This document shows, one piece after another, positions 1-8,957 of a stretch of DNA of 64,000 bases. The notes below the pieces were generated by a model, which saw only the letters and a list, made by a program, of their open reading frames with translations, had not been told where the DNA came from and made no database searches. Position 1 is the first letter of the stretch; every line of letters begins with the position of its first letter. Position numbers and translations under genes: made by a program. The stretch comes from Hanleya hanleyi (lineage: Eukaryota; Mollusca; Polyplacophora; Lepidopleurida; Hanleyidae), in contig JAVTVY010010516.1 in assembly GCA_036873755.1 (NCBI GenBank), forward strand, positions 372,001-436,000, read 5' to 3'.

Positions 1-397
1 CATATTTACAGTCCATCATGCGTTCCTCCCTAACCCCGCCTTGATACCGGACTACACATACAGTCCTCCCTAATCCCGCTTTGACACTCGACTACCCATA
101 CGTTCTTCCCTAACTCAGCTTTGAAACTGGAGAAGAACATTTCTTCCTAACCCCGCTTTGACACGGACTACACAAACTTGATAGTAGAGGAGCATATCTA
201 ATCCTACGTCTTAACCCCGCTTTGACAATGGACAACACGAACATTCTTCCCTAACCCCGCTTTGACACTGGACTACCAATACGTTCTTCCCTAACCCATC
301 CAGCTTCGCAATTGAGCAACACATACGTTCTCCCTAACACCGATTTGACAATGGATGACACGTACTTTCCTCCCTAATCCGCTATGATGCTGGATTA
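1..397 (+). repeat. Dispersed ~41-bp minisatellite, left flank
   Basis: About nine degenerate head-to-tail copies of a unit reading roughly CTCCCTAACCCCGCTTTGAC, then ACTGGACTACACATACGTTC. The same unit recurs at 18580-20290, 22960-24838 and 26480-27160, and in reverse orientation at 30650-32823 and 39461-40200. Here it is the sequence into which the foldback element was inserted. No gene is seen in it. Confidence 0.85.
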
Positions 398-659
398 CAA
401 GAACAGTAGTATAGAAAACCCTTTTAAAGCCACATTTCGTAGTAGAAAAGCGCATTTAAGGGCATTTGACCCTTTTGACCTTTTGCGCATTTCATGGAGG
501 TCACGGGGTGGTCACGTGGAGGTCAAGTGCACATGACTTTTGACCTCGAATTCATCCGCAGTGATGCGGTCTGGTGATCATGCGGTCACTTCCGCGGACA
601 GAAAGTAGTTCCATGTCAACCAAGTGACTTCCAATGTTAATGTATACGGGAATGCCTAA

Positions 660-1440
660 ACAGAGTATGGGAATATACGTTTTGGGGTCTAGGTGGGCCA
701 CTATTGGTCCGATTGGGTCGAGTGAGGTATCAAAGTGAAGCATTCGTGAAGGCGCATCCGGTCATGGGTGGCTGCATGTAATTTTCCCCGAAAATATAAG
801 AAGCGGAACACGGACTTTACCCCTAAAATAGGGGAAAAAGTAGTATATAGCAATGATTTCAACTATTATTTTCCAGGGAGGTAACTCTTGGTTCCCCTTT
901 TTTCCCAGGTTAAAGTATGGGGGGCGCCACATCGCCCTTCACCTCTGTGGCGCCAGGGGGCGCCACCAGCTCAAGGTCACGTGGAGGTCAAAAGTAGTTC
1001 CGGCAACCTTTAACCTTTGTATTCCTCCGCGGTCTGGTGGTGATGCCGTCACTTCCGCGGACAGAAAGTAGTCCCATGTCAACCAAGTGACTTCCAATGT
1101 TAATGTATACGGGGAATGCCTAAAGAGAGTATGGGAATAGACATTTTGTGACCGGGGTGGGTCCCTAGTGGACCGAATGGGTCGAGTGAGGTGTCAAAGT
1201 GAAGCGCTCCTCGAGGGCCATTCAGTCATGGGTGGGTGCATGTAAAATTAGGATTTTTTCCCGAAAATATCAAAAGCGAAACACGGACTTTACCCCTAAA
1301 ATAGGGGAAAACCCCTATCAACTCTAGCCAAAAGGGCTAATATCGGTCCCCGGGCTTATCGGGGCCTGCCTATCAAGTCAATGAGGTGGGTGCATGTAAA
1401 ATTAGGATTTTTTTCCGAAAATATAAAACGCGGAACACGG
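660..1440 (+). repeat. Left-arm segment, first copy of internal direct duplication
   Basis: Nearly identical to 2700-3455 at an offset of 2040 bp: both begin CAGAGTATGGGAATATACG and run through a GGGGCGCCACATCGCCC stretch to the 153-bp repeat unit. The right arm has a single equivalent copy, so the duplication occurred within the left arm. Confidence 0.8.
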
Positions 1441-2345
1441 ACTTCACCCCTAAAATAGGGGAAAACCCCTATCACCTCTAACCAAAAGGGCTAATATCGG
1501 CCCCCGGGCTTATCGGGGCCTGCCTATCAAGTCAATGGGTTGGGTGCATGTAAAATTAGGATTTTCCCCCGAAAATATAAAAAGCGGAACACGGACTTTA
1601 CCCCTAAAATAGGGGAAACCCCTATCAACCCTATCCCAAAGGGCTAATATCGGTCCCCGGGCTTATCGTGGCCTGCCTATCAAGTCAATGGGGTGGGTAC
1701 ATGTAAAATTAGGATTTTTCTCCGAAAATATAAAAAGCGGAACACGGACTTTACCCCTAAAATAGGGGAAAACTCCTATCACCTCTAGCCAAACGGGCTA
1801 ATATCGGTCCCCGGGCTTATCGGGGCCTGCCTATCAAGTCAATGGGGTGGGTGCATGTAAAATTGGGATTTTTCCCCGAAAATATAAAAAGCGGAACACG
1901 GACTTTACCCCTAAAATAGGGGGAAACCCCTATCAACCCTATCCCAAAGGGCTAATATCGGTCCCCGGGCTTATCGGGGCCTGCCTATCAAGTCAATGGG
2001 GTGGGTGCATGTAAAATTAGAATTTTTCCTCGAAAATATAAAAAGCGGAACACGGACTTTAACCCTAAAATAGGGGAAAACCCCTATCAACCCTATCCCA
2101 AAGGGCTAATATCGGTCCCGGGCTTATCGGGGCCTGCCTATCAAGTCAATGGGGTGGGTGCATGTAAAATTAGGATTTTTCCCCGAAAATATAAAAAGCG
2201 GAACACGGACTTTACCCCTAAAATAGGGGGAAACCCTATCAACCCTATCCCAAAGGGCTAATATCGGTCCCCGGGCTTATCGGGGTCTGCCTATCAAGTC
2301 AATGGGGTGGGTGCATGTAAAATTAGGATTTTTTTCCGAAAATAT
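1232..2345 (+). repeat. 153-bp tandem repeat, about 8 units (left arm)
   Basis: Unit starts at GGGTGCATGTAAAATTAGG and recurs near 1232, 1387, 1544, 1694, 1848, 2002, 2155 and 2308, a period of 150-157 bp. Each unit contains small inverted repeats (CCCCTAAAATAGGGG and CCCCGGGCTTATCGGGG). The matching array in the right arm (17345-17870) has about four units. Frames open across it (for example 2001-2261) are by-products of the repeat. Confidence 0.85.
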
Positions 2346-2699
2346 AAAAAGCGGAACTCGGACTTTACCCCTACAATAGGGGTCTGTATTATACAATATA
2401 AGGGAAAATGCCTGTATGGGGTATGGGATGATCATTTTTTTTTCGTGGGCTTTACTATGGGTTGTGGGGTCTCGTTTTTGTCGTCTCGCCAAGAAAAACA
2501 CGATGGGAGGGGTGGCCTATAGGCTGGCTATATGGGGGTATAGGTTCAACCTGAGAAATTCACACACGTTCATTGTGATATGGCTTGTTTGGATTTGTTT
2601 TTCACGTCTCGTCATTTAGAACACGATGGGAAGGGTCTCGGAGCGCAACGGTGAAATTTTTGGAAAAGTACCATATAGCCCATATAGTCCCATACTGGG

Positions 2700-3455
2700 A
2701 CAGAGTATGGGAATATACGTTTTGGGGTCTAGGTGGGCCACTATTGGTCCGATTGGGTCGAGTGAGGTATCAAAGTGAAGCATTCGTGAAGGCGCATCCA
2801 GTCATGGGTGGCTGCATGTAATTTTTCCCGAAAATATAAAAAGCGGACCACGGACTTTACCCCTAAAATAGGGGAAAAAGTAGTATATAGCAATGATTTC
2901 AACTATTATTTTCCAGGGAGGTAACTCTTGGTTCCCCTTTTTTCCCAGGTTAAAGTATGGGGGGCGCCACATCGCCCTTCACCTCTGTGGCGCCAGGGGG
3001 CGCCACCAGCTCAAGGTCACGTGGAGGTCAAAAGTACTTCCGGTAACTTTTAACCTTTGTATTCCTCCTCGGTCTGGTGGTGATGCCGTCACTTCCGCGG
3101 ACAGAAAGTAGTCCCATGTCAACCAAGTGACTTCCAATGTTAATGTATACGGGGAATGCCTAAAAAGAGTGTGGGAATAGACGTTTTGTGACCGGGGTGG
3201 GTCCCTAGTGGACCGAATGGGTCGAGTGAGGTGTCAAAGTGAAGCGCTCCTCGAGGGCCATTCAGTCATGGGTGGGTGCATGTAAAATTAGGATTTTTTC
3301 CCGAAAATATAAAAAGCGAAACACGGACTTTACCTCTAAAATAGGGGAAAACCCCTATCAACTCTAGCCAAAAGGGCTAATATCGGTCCCCGGGCTTATC
3401 GGGGCCTGCCTATCAAGTCAATGAGGTGGGTGCATGTAAAATTAGGATTTTTTTT
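2700..3455 (+). repeat. Left-arm segment, second copy of internal direct duplication
   Basis: Second copy of 660-1440 (offset 2040 bp). It is followed at 3455-3640 by one unit of the ~175-bp repeat that is present four times in the right arm (16540-17200). Confidence 0.8.
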
Positions 3456-3868
3456 CCGAAAAAAAGTACCGGGTAGGATAGGCCCATATAGCTCCATACT
3501 GGTTATATGGAAGTATAGGTTCAACCTGGGAAATTCACATACGTTCATTGTGATATGGGTTGTTTGGATTTGTTTTTCACGTCTCGTCATTTAGAACACG
3601 ATGGGAAGGATTTCGAAGCGAAACGGTGAAATTTTTGGAAAAAGTTCACCGAGGCCTGGGTAGATCCATATAGCCCCATACTGGCTATGGGTGTATAGGT
3701 CCATACGGAGTGGACGTTTTGGGGTCTAGGTGAGCCCCTAATGATCCCATGGTGTCGTATGAGGTCTTATTTTGAAGCTCTCGTGGGGGAGTATCCGACT
3801 GGACTAATGGTTCGTCCGTTTTCAATATTCTGAGCATGCGCAGTCTGGCCGTAGTATAGAAAGCAGGC

Positions 3869-4108
3869 CTTATAAAAATGTACCATGGTGTACCATGGAT
3901 TATGTCCCAAAGTACCGTGGTACACCATGGTACAGCCTGGTACAGGCATGGTACAACCTGGTACAGGTATGGTACAGCCTGGTACAGGCATGGTACACCA
4001 TGGTAAATCTATTGTATTACCATGGTACATGCAAGGTAAATCCATGGTACAATGTCCCAAAGTACCATGGTACTTTCAGCATGGTACATCATGGTACATT
4101 TTTATAAG
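3869..4108. mobile_element. 240-bp GGTAC/CCATGG-rich hairpin insertion (MITE-like)
   Basis: Begins CTTATAAAAATGTACCATG and ends with the reverse complement. The interior is a run of ~11-bp GGTACARSCNT-type units rich in the palindromes CCATGG and GGTACC. The corresponding place in the right arm (about 16300-16317) and its duplicate (about 20700) lack it: there GCAGGC is joined by ~15 bp to TGGGGGTGTG. This is therefore an insertion into the left arm only, or a replacement. No obvious target duplication. Confidence 0.7.
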
Positions 4109-4296
4109 GGTGGGGGTGTGTTTGGGGTAGAGATGGACTACTATGGGTCCAAATGGATCGTGGGAGGCGTGAAAGTGAAGCTTGTGTGGGGTAGAGTCAG
4201 ACTGGTGTGTTTTTTAGTGCAAGTCGCGTCAACCTGCGCATGCGCAGTTGGGTGTAGTAAGTAAAGTGGTCATTTTGGGGCTGCGTGGAGGTGTGT

Positions 4297-4975
4297 TTGG
4301 GGTAGAGAGGGACCATCCTTGGTCCGATTGTGTCGTGGGAGGTGTTATCTTGTAGCTCTCGGGGTGTACAGCCCCATTTGAGGGATGTTCCTGTTATCTG
4401 TGACGTCATCGTTGACGTCATCAGTACGAGTAGTAGCCAAAGTGGGCATTTTAGGAAAGTGCAGGAAGGTATTTGGGGTAGAGAGGGACCATCCTTGGTC
4501 CGATTGTGTCGTGGGAGGTGTCATCTTGTAGCTTTCGTGGTGTACATCTCCATTTGAGGGATGTTTGCGTCATCTGTGACGTCATTGTTGACGTCATCAG
4601 TACGAGTAGTAGCGAAAGTGGGCATTTTGGGGCAGTGAAGGAAGGTATTTGGAGTAGAGATGGACCATCGTTGGTCCGAATGCGTCGTGGGAGGTGTCAT
4701 CTTGTAGCCTTCGGGGTGCAGACCTCGATTTGAGGGATGTCTACAGCATCTGTGACGTCATTGATGACGTCATAAGTAGGAGTAGTAGGAAAGTGGGCAT
4801 TTTGGGGTAGGGATGGACCATCCTTGGTTCGAATGCGTCGAGGGGGTGCCATCTTGTAGCTCTCGGGGTGTAGACCACGATTTGAGAGATGTCCACAGCA
4901 TCTGTGACGTCATCGGTGGCATCATCAGTACGAGTAATAGCGAAAGTGGGCATTTTAGGGGAGTGAAGGAAGGAT
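4297..4975 (+). repeat. ~176-bp tandem repeat with paired CRE palindromes (left arm)
   Basis: Four units starting near GTAGAGAGGGACCATCCTTGG. Each carries two TGACGTCA palindromes exactly 12 bp apart: 4401/4413, 4577/4589, 4753/4765, and 4905 with a degenerate partner. Spacing between units is 176, 176 and 152 bp. The inverse array lies at 15440-16060. Confidence 0.85.
4401..4912. promoter_or_regulatory. Seven perfect CRE-type sites TGACGTCA
   Basis: Exact matches to the CREB/ATF consensus at 4401, 4413, 4577, 4589, 4753, 4765 and 4905. That they are functional is inference; the sequence shows only exact, regularly spaced palindromes. Confidence 0.5.
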
Positions 4976-5037
4976 TAGTAGTATAAAAGCGCATTTCGAG
5001 CCCTTTTGACCCAGCGGCGCAAGGCGCAATGAGAGTA

Positions 5038-5208
5038 TGCGCGCGCGCGCGCGTGTGTGTGTGCGTGTGTGCGTGTGTGTGTCGCCGTATGCAGGTGCAC
5101 GCTCCTGTGGTGCATCCTGTGCCCTAGGATGTTCACGAATGTTCAACCATCCCGGCCTTCTAACAGGCCCAGGTCCAGAAGCTCTCATGTCCTGCATGTA
5201 AATAGTCA
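5038..5208 (-). repeat. ~140-bp module flanked by CG/TG runs
   Basis: A pure CG run (5039-5052) leads into TG repeats, then a ~135-bp unique stretch that matches 15186-15320 and 14400-14537 on the opposite strand. These copies punctuate the microsatellite at the centre of the foldback element. Confidence 0.75.
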
Positions 5209-5917
5209 GTCATATTGTGTGTGTGTGCATGTGTGCGTCTGTGTGTGTGTGTACATGTGTCTGTGTGTATGTGTCTGTGTGTATGTGTGTATGCGTCTGT
5301 GTGTATACGTCTGAGTGCGTGTGTGTGTGCTTGCGTGTGTGTACGCGTGTGCTTGCGTGTGTGTGTGTGTACGCGTGTGCGTGTGCGTGTATGCGTGTGC
5401 GTGTATGTGTATGTGTGCTTGTATGCGTGTGCGGGTATGTGTGTATGTGCGTGTATGCGTCTGGGTGTGTGTGTGCGTGTATGTGCGTGTGTGTATGCGT
5501 GTATGTGTGTATGTGTGTGTATTCGTCAGTGTGTATGCGTGTGAGTGTGTGTATGTGTGTGTGTGTGTGTGCTTGCGAGTGTGTTTACGCGTGTGTGTGT
5601 GCGTGTGTGTATGAGTCTATGTGTATGTGTGTATGCGTCTGTGTATGAGTGTGTGTGTGTGCGTGTGTATGCCTGCGTATGCGTGTGTGTATGCATGTGT
5701 ATGTATGTCTCTGTGTATGTGTGTGTGCTTGCGAGTGTGTGTACGCGTGTGTATGCGTGTGTATATGTGTGCGTGTGTATATGCGTCTGTGTATGCGTGT
5801 GTGTGCGTGTGCGTGTGTGTATGCATGTGTGTATGCATGTGTGTGGGGGTGTGTGTGTGTATGCAGCATGTGTGTGTGTATATACGTCTGTGTGTGGGTG
5901 TGTGTGTCACCGTGTGC
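5209..5917 (+). repeat. TG-rich microsatellite (~700 bp)
   Basis: Imperfect TG/CG/TA alternation with interspersed GTGTATGCGTCTGTGTG motifs. It mirrors the CA array at 6158-6885 and the right-arm arrays. All open frames here (Cys/Val or Thr/His rich) are repeat artefacts. Confidence 0.95.
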
Positions 5918-5918
5918 C

Positions 5919-6157
5919 ATGATACAGACAGATGAGAGGAAGAAAGATCAACACGTTCACAAGTGTTCCTATAGTCCGGAAGTAACCTTTGACCCCCTGC
6001 GCTGCTCGGAAGTGACGTCATCGTACGCAGGCGCACACACACACACATACCGATGACGTCACTTCGGAGCAGCGCAGGGGTCAAAGGTTACTTCCGGACT
6101 ATAGGAACACTTGTGAACGTGTTGATCTTTCTTCCTCTCATCTGTCTGTAGCATGGC
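5919..6157. repeat. Perfect ~105-bp-arm palindrome with ETS and CRE motifs
   Basis: Arms 5919-6024 and 6051-6157 are near-perfect reverse complements around a short CA-containing loop (about 6025-6050). Each arm holds CCGGAAGT (ETS type), GGTCAAAGGTTACTTCC-type sequence and TGACGTCA at the loop side. It is the centre of a larger palindrome that includes the flanking TG and CA arrays. Confidence 0.85.
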
Positions 6158-6885
6158 ACACGGTGACACACACCTACACACAGACGTATATACACACACA
6201 CATGCTGCATACACACACACGCACACACACACACACGCATACACACATGCATACACACATGCATGCACACGCACACGCACACACACGCATACACAGACGC
6301 ATATACACGCACACATATACACACGCATACACACGCGTACATACACTCGCAAGCACACACACATACACACAGAGACACATACACATGCATACACACACGC
6401 GTACGCAGGCATACCCACACGCACACACACACACATACACAGACGCATACACACATACACAGACTCATACACACACGCACACACACACGCGTAAACACAC
6501 TCGCAAGCACACACACATACACACGCAGTCATACACATACATACACACGCACATGCACGCAGACACACGCCTACACACACGCAAGCACACAAACACACAC
6601 CCACACACGTACACAGACGCATACACACACATACACGCACACACACGCACATGCACGCACACCCACACACACAGACACACACACGCATACACACACACAC
6701 ACCTACACACACACACGCATGCACACACACAGACGCATACACGCAGACACACAGACACACACGCACACACGCACATGCAAGCACACACACATACACATAG
6801 ACGCATACACACGCAAGCACACACACTTTCACACGCACACATACACACACACGCGCACGCATACACACGTATATACACACGCGTA
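6158..6885 (+). repeat. CA-rich microsatellite (~730 bp)
   Basis: Reverse-complement counterpart of 5209-5917, with ACACACGCATACACA-type variants. No gene. Confidence 0.95.
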
Positions 6886-7127
6886 ACGTGAAGTACCCGG
6901 ATGGACGCGCAGACGTGAAGTCCCCGGATGCACGCGCGGACCGCGTCGAAAGCCTACCGTGGGGACCCTAAGTCCCCGAGGCATGGAAAAACCCGGTGCT
7001 TATCGATTGGCTGATTGTTCGACCGCTGATTGGTTCTGTTTCTCGACCGCTGATTGGTCCAAATGGAACTGCCCATCCTTCCCAGGTTAATCTAGAATCC
7101 TACCAAGCTCTTAATCACCGCCACATC
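6886..7127. other. Unique GC-rich island between CA arrays with ATTGG motifs
   Basis: About 240 bp of non-microsatellite sequence. It begins with two tandem copies of an ~27-bp GACGTGAAGTCCCCGGATG-like unit and then has three GATTGG (inverted CCAAT) motifs within 7014-7060, two of them inside the repeat CGACCGCTGATTGGT. No coding frame. It could be relic promoter sequence; nothing downstream supports that. Confidence 0.5.
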
Positions 7128-7343
7128 ACGCATACACACATACACGCATACACACGCACACGCAAATGCACACACATACACACAGAGGCATACACACACA
7201 CGCGCACACACACGCAAGCATACACATACACACGCACGCACGCATACACACTCTCGCAAGTACACACAGACGCATACACACACATGCATGCACACACGCA
7301 CACACACACCCATGCACACACACATACACATACACACACATAA
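7128..7343 (+). repeat. CA-rich microsatellite, left of the Gypsy insertion
   Basis: The CA array continues at 14171 on the other side of the LTR retrotransposon, which therefore integrated inside the microsatellite. ATAA at 7340-7343 and 14171-14174 is the target duplication. Confidence 0.9.
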
Positions 7344-8276
7344 TGTTCCGTCCAAACGATAATAGAAAAACGCAACAGAAAGATTTGTGAAGTCGAGTAT
7401 TAACAGTAAAATATTTATTTACAATACTAAAATCATATACAAATTAAGTTCGGTCAATATAGCAAACAAACGTCAAATAAAATCTTACTGTTCATTGTTA
7501 TACCGGTGTATCTCTCGAAGTTCGTATCAACGTACAAATCTCTATACAGTTCGTGACGTGTAGAAATCGCGTTCCTGTATCTCCACAGTCAATAACGCTC
7601 AGCTGTTGTCCAGTTTTCGTCAGTACAATAACGTAGATAAAACCGCAGTCAAACACACAAGGGTAATCCAACAGGAATACAATCTAGCAGTCAGCACAAT
7701 CTCAGTCAATAATCTCCGGTAACGTTAATGTCCAGTTATGCACCCAATTGAAACCGTTCGAATCTCCTCCTCGATCACTAAACTTCGAGCAATTTATACT
7801 TTATCGGGAATTCGAGATTATTCTATCAGATCAAGAAACTTCCATCGGTACAACAATGACGTAAGATTTAACCCAGATAAGATTACAACAACTACGAGAA
7901 AGTTCGACATAATTAACCCAGATAAACAAGTGCTTTCTCATTCCAGAAACTTCAAGAATGTTTAATATTGAATACAATGAAGATCTATATGTACAGATGG
8001 CGCTCCGCACAGGTCATACGGGCCTCCCGATGCATGTATAGATGGCGCTATGCACAAACCCCTCAGGGTCATACGGGCTGTACGCAGAACAGCCATTTGC
8101 AATCATAGAATCTTCTAGAAAACACTAGTCGGACAACTCACACAATTCACTCACGATAAATCGGTCACGATTACGAGAAAATTCCATGAATACAACAGAA
8201 CGTAAACATGTTTACCTCAGGTCTATCATTCTAGAAATATCCTCAGTGTCTAACTTTATACTGTAATACTATGACA
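7344..8276 (-). repeat. 3' LTR of the Gypsy element
   Basis: 933 bp, starting TGTTCCGTCC and ending TATGACA on the + strand; identical to 13238-14170 except about five substitutions. The small frame at 7738-7965 is present in both LTRs and is not considered a gene. Confidence 0.95.
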
Positions 8277-8300
8277 CTCCCCCTCTTAAAAGAAGAAAGT
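8277..8300 (-). promoter_or_regulatory. Polypurine tract of the Gypsy element
   Basis: On the minus strand the sequence immediately before the 3' LTR reads AAGAAGAAAA-like purines ending TTAAGAGGGGGAG. It is in the position of the plus-strand primer used in reverse transcription. Confidence 0.7.
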
Positions 8301-8391
8301 TTCAAACTTGGAACTTGCTTGACAATTCAAAACATTATTACAAAACCAAATCTATATTACAACAGCAAAAATATTGACAAACATATGTACA

Positions 8392-8928
8392 TTATATGCG
8401 AGACAAACAATCAGCGATCAAATTGTCCTTACCCTTAATATGTTTGATTTCAATATTGTATTCTTGTAACACCAAACTCCATCTCAACAATCTTTGATTT
8501 TTGTTTTTCATCTTACTTATGAAAACAAGTGGATTGTGATCACTGAATACAGTAATTGGCAACGATGAAGAAGTAACATAAACATCAAAATGTTGTAAAG
8601 CCAATATCATTGCCAAACATTCTTTCTCAATTGTAGAATAATTTCTCTGATGTTTGTCAAATTTACGTGAAAAATAACATATTGGGTGGTCTACACCATC
8701 TATACCTTCTTGTAACAAAACGGCACCAGCAGCAACATCACTAGCATCTACAGCCAGTTTAAAAGGTGAACCAAAATCTGGTGCTGAAAGAACTGGTGCG
8801 CTCTTGAGTATGGCTTTCAGTTTTTCAAAAGCTGATTCACATTCATCGGTCCAAACAAAAGTTACCCTCTTTCTTAAGAGCCGAGTTAAAGGTTCAGTAA
8901 TATCTGAAAAATTTGGACAAAATTTCCT
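8392..8928 (-). pseudogene. RNase H domain of the Gypsy element, separated from RT by stop and frameshift
   Basis: Frame open from 8928 to 8392. It encodes the end of the RT connection (PLTRLLRKRVTFVW, then FKLAVDASDVAAGAVL, where the Asp is the first RNase H acidic residue), then YFSRKFDKHQRNYSTIEKEC with the catalytic Glu, VFSDHNPL with the next Asp, and IKGKDNLIADCLSR at the C-terminus. This is the typical Gypsy RNase H series, and it would degrade the RNA strand of the RNA-DNA hybrid. It follows the RT domain in the same polyprotein, but an in-frame TAG at 8929-8931 and a frameshift near 8990 separate it from the main frame. The copy is probably unable to make a full polyprotein unless read through. 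Confidence 0.9.
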
Positions 8929-8957
8929 CTAGTAACCAGCCATACCCAAGAAACGCA

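Larger units (their letters stand above)
406..5037 (+). repeat. Foldback left arm (non-microsatellite part)
   Basis: This is the reverse complement of 15363-18571 with insertions. Correspondences: 406-780 pairs with 18200-18571; 853-1240 with 17860-18190; the 153-bp array 1232-2345 with 17345-17870; 2346-2530 with 17200-17345; 3640-3868 with 16305-16540; 4109-5037 with 15363-16300. Extra material in this arm is a second copy of the 660-1440 segment (2700-3455) and a 240-bp hairpin insertion (3869-4108). No gene is seen. Confidence 0.8.

Noticed and set aside
2001..2522. Frames encoding repeated MGACKIRIF peptides
   Set aside because: Arise from the 153-bp tandem unit; the unit is mostly 153 bp so frames persist by arithmetic.
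5215..6891. Many long frames rich in Cys/Val or Thr/His on both strands
   Set aside because: They follow the TG/CA alternation; codon content is dictated by the dinucleotide repeat. The same holds for 7092-7390 and 14137-15343.
7738..7965. 75-codon frame in the LTR, repeated at 13632-13859
   Set aside because: Identical only because the LTRs are copies; no domain and no coding role expected in an LTR.
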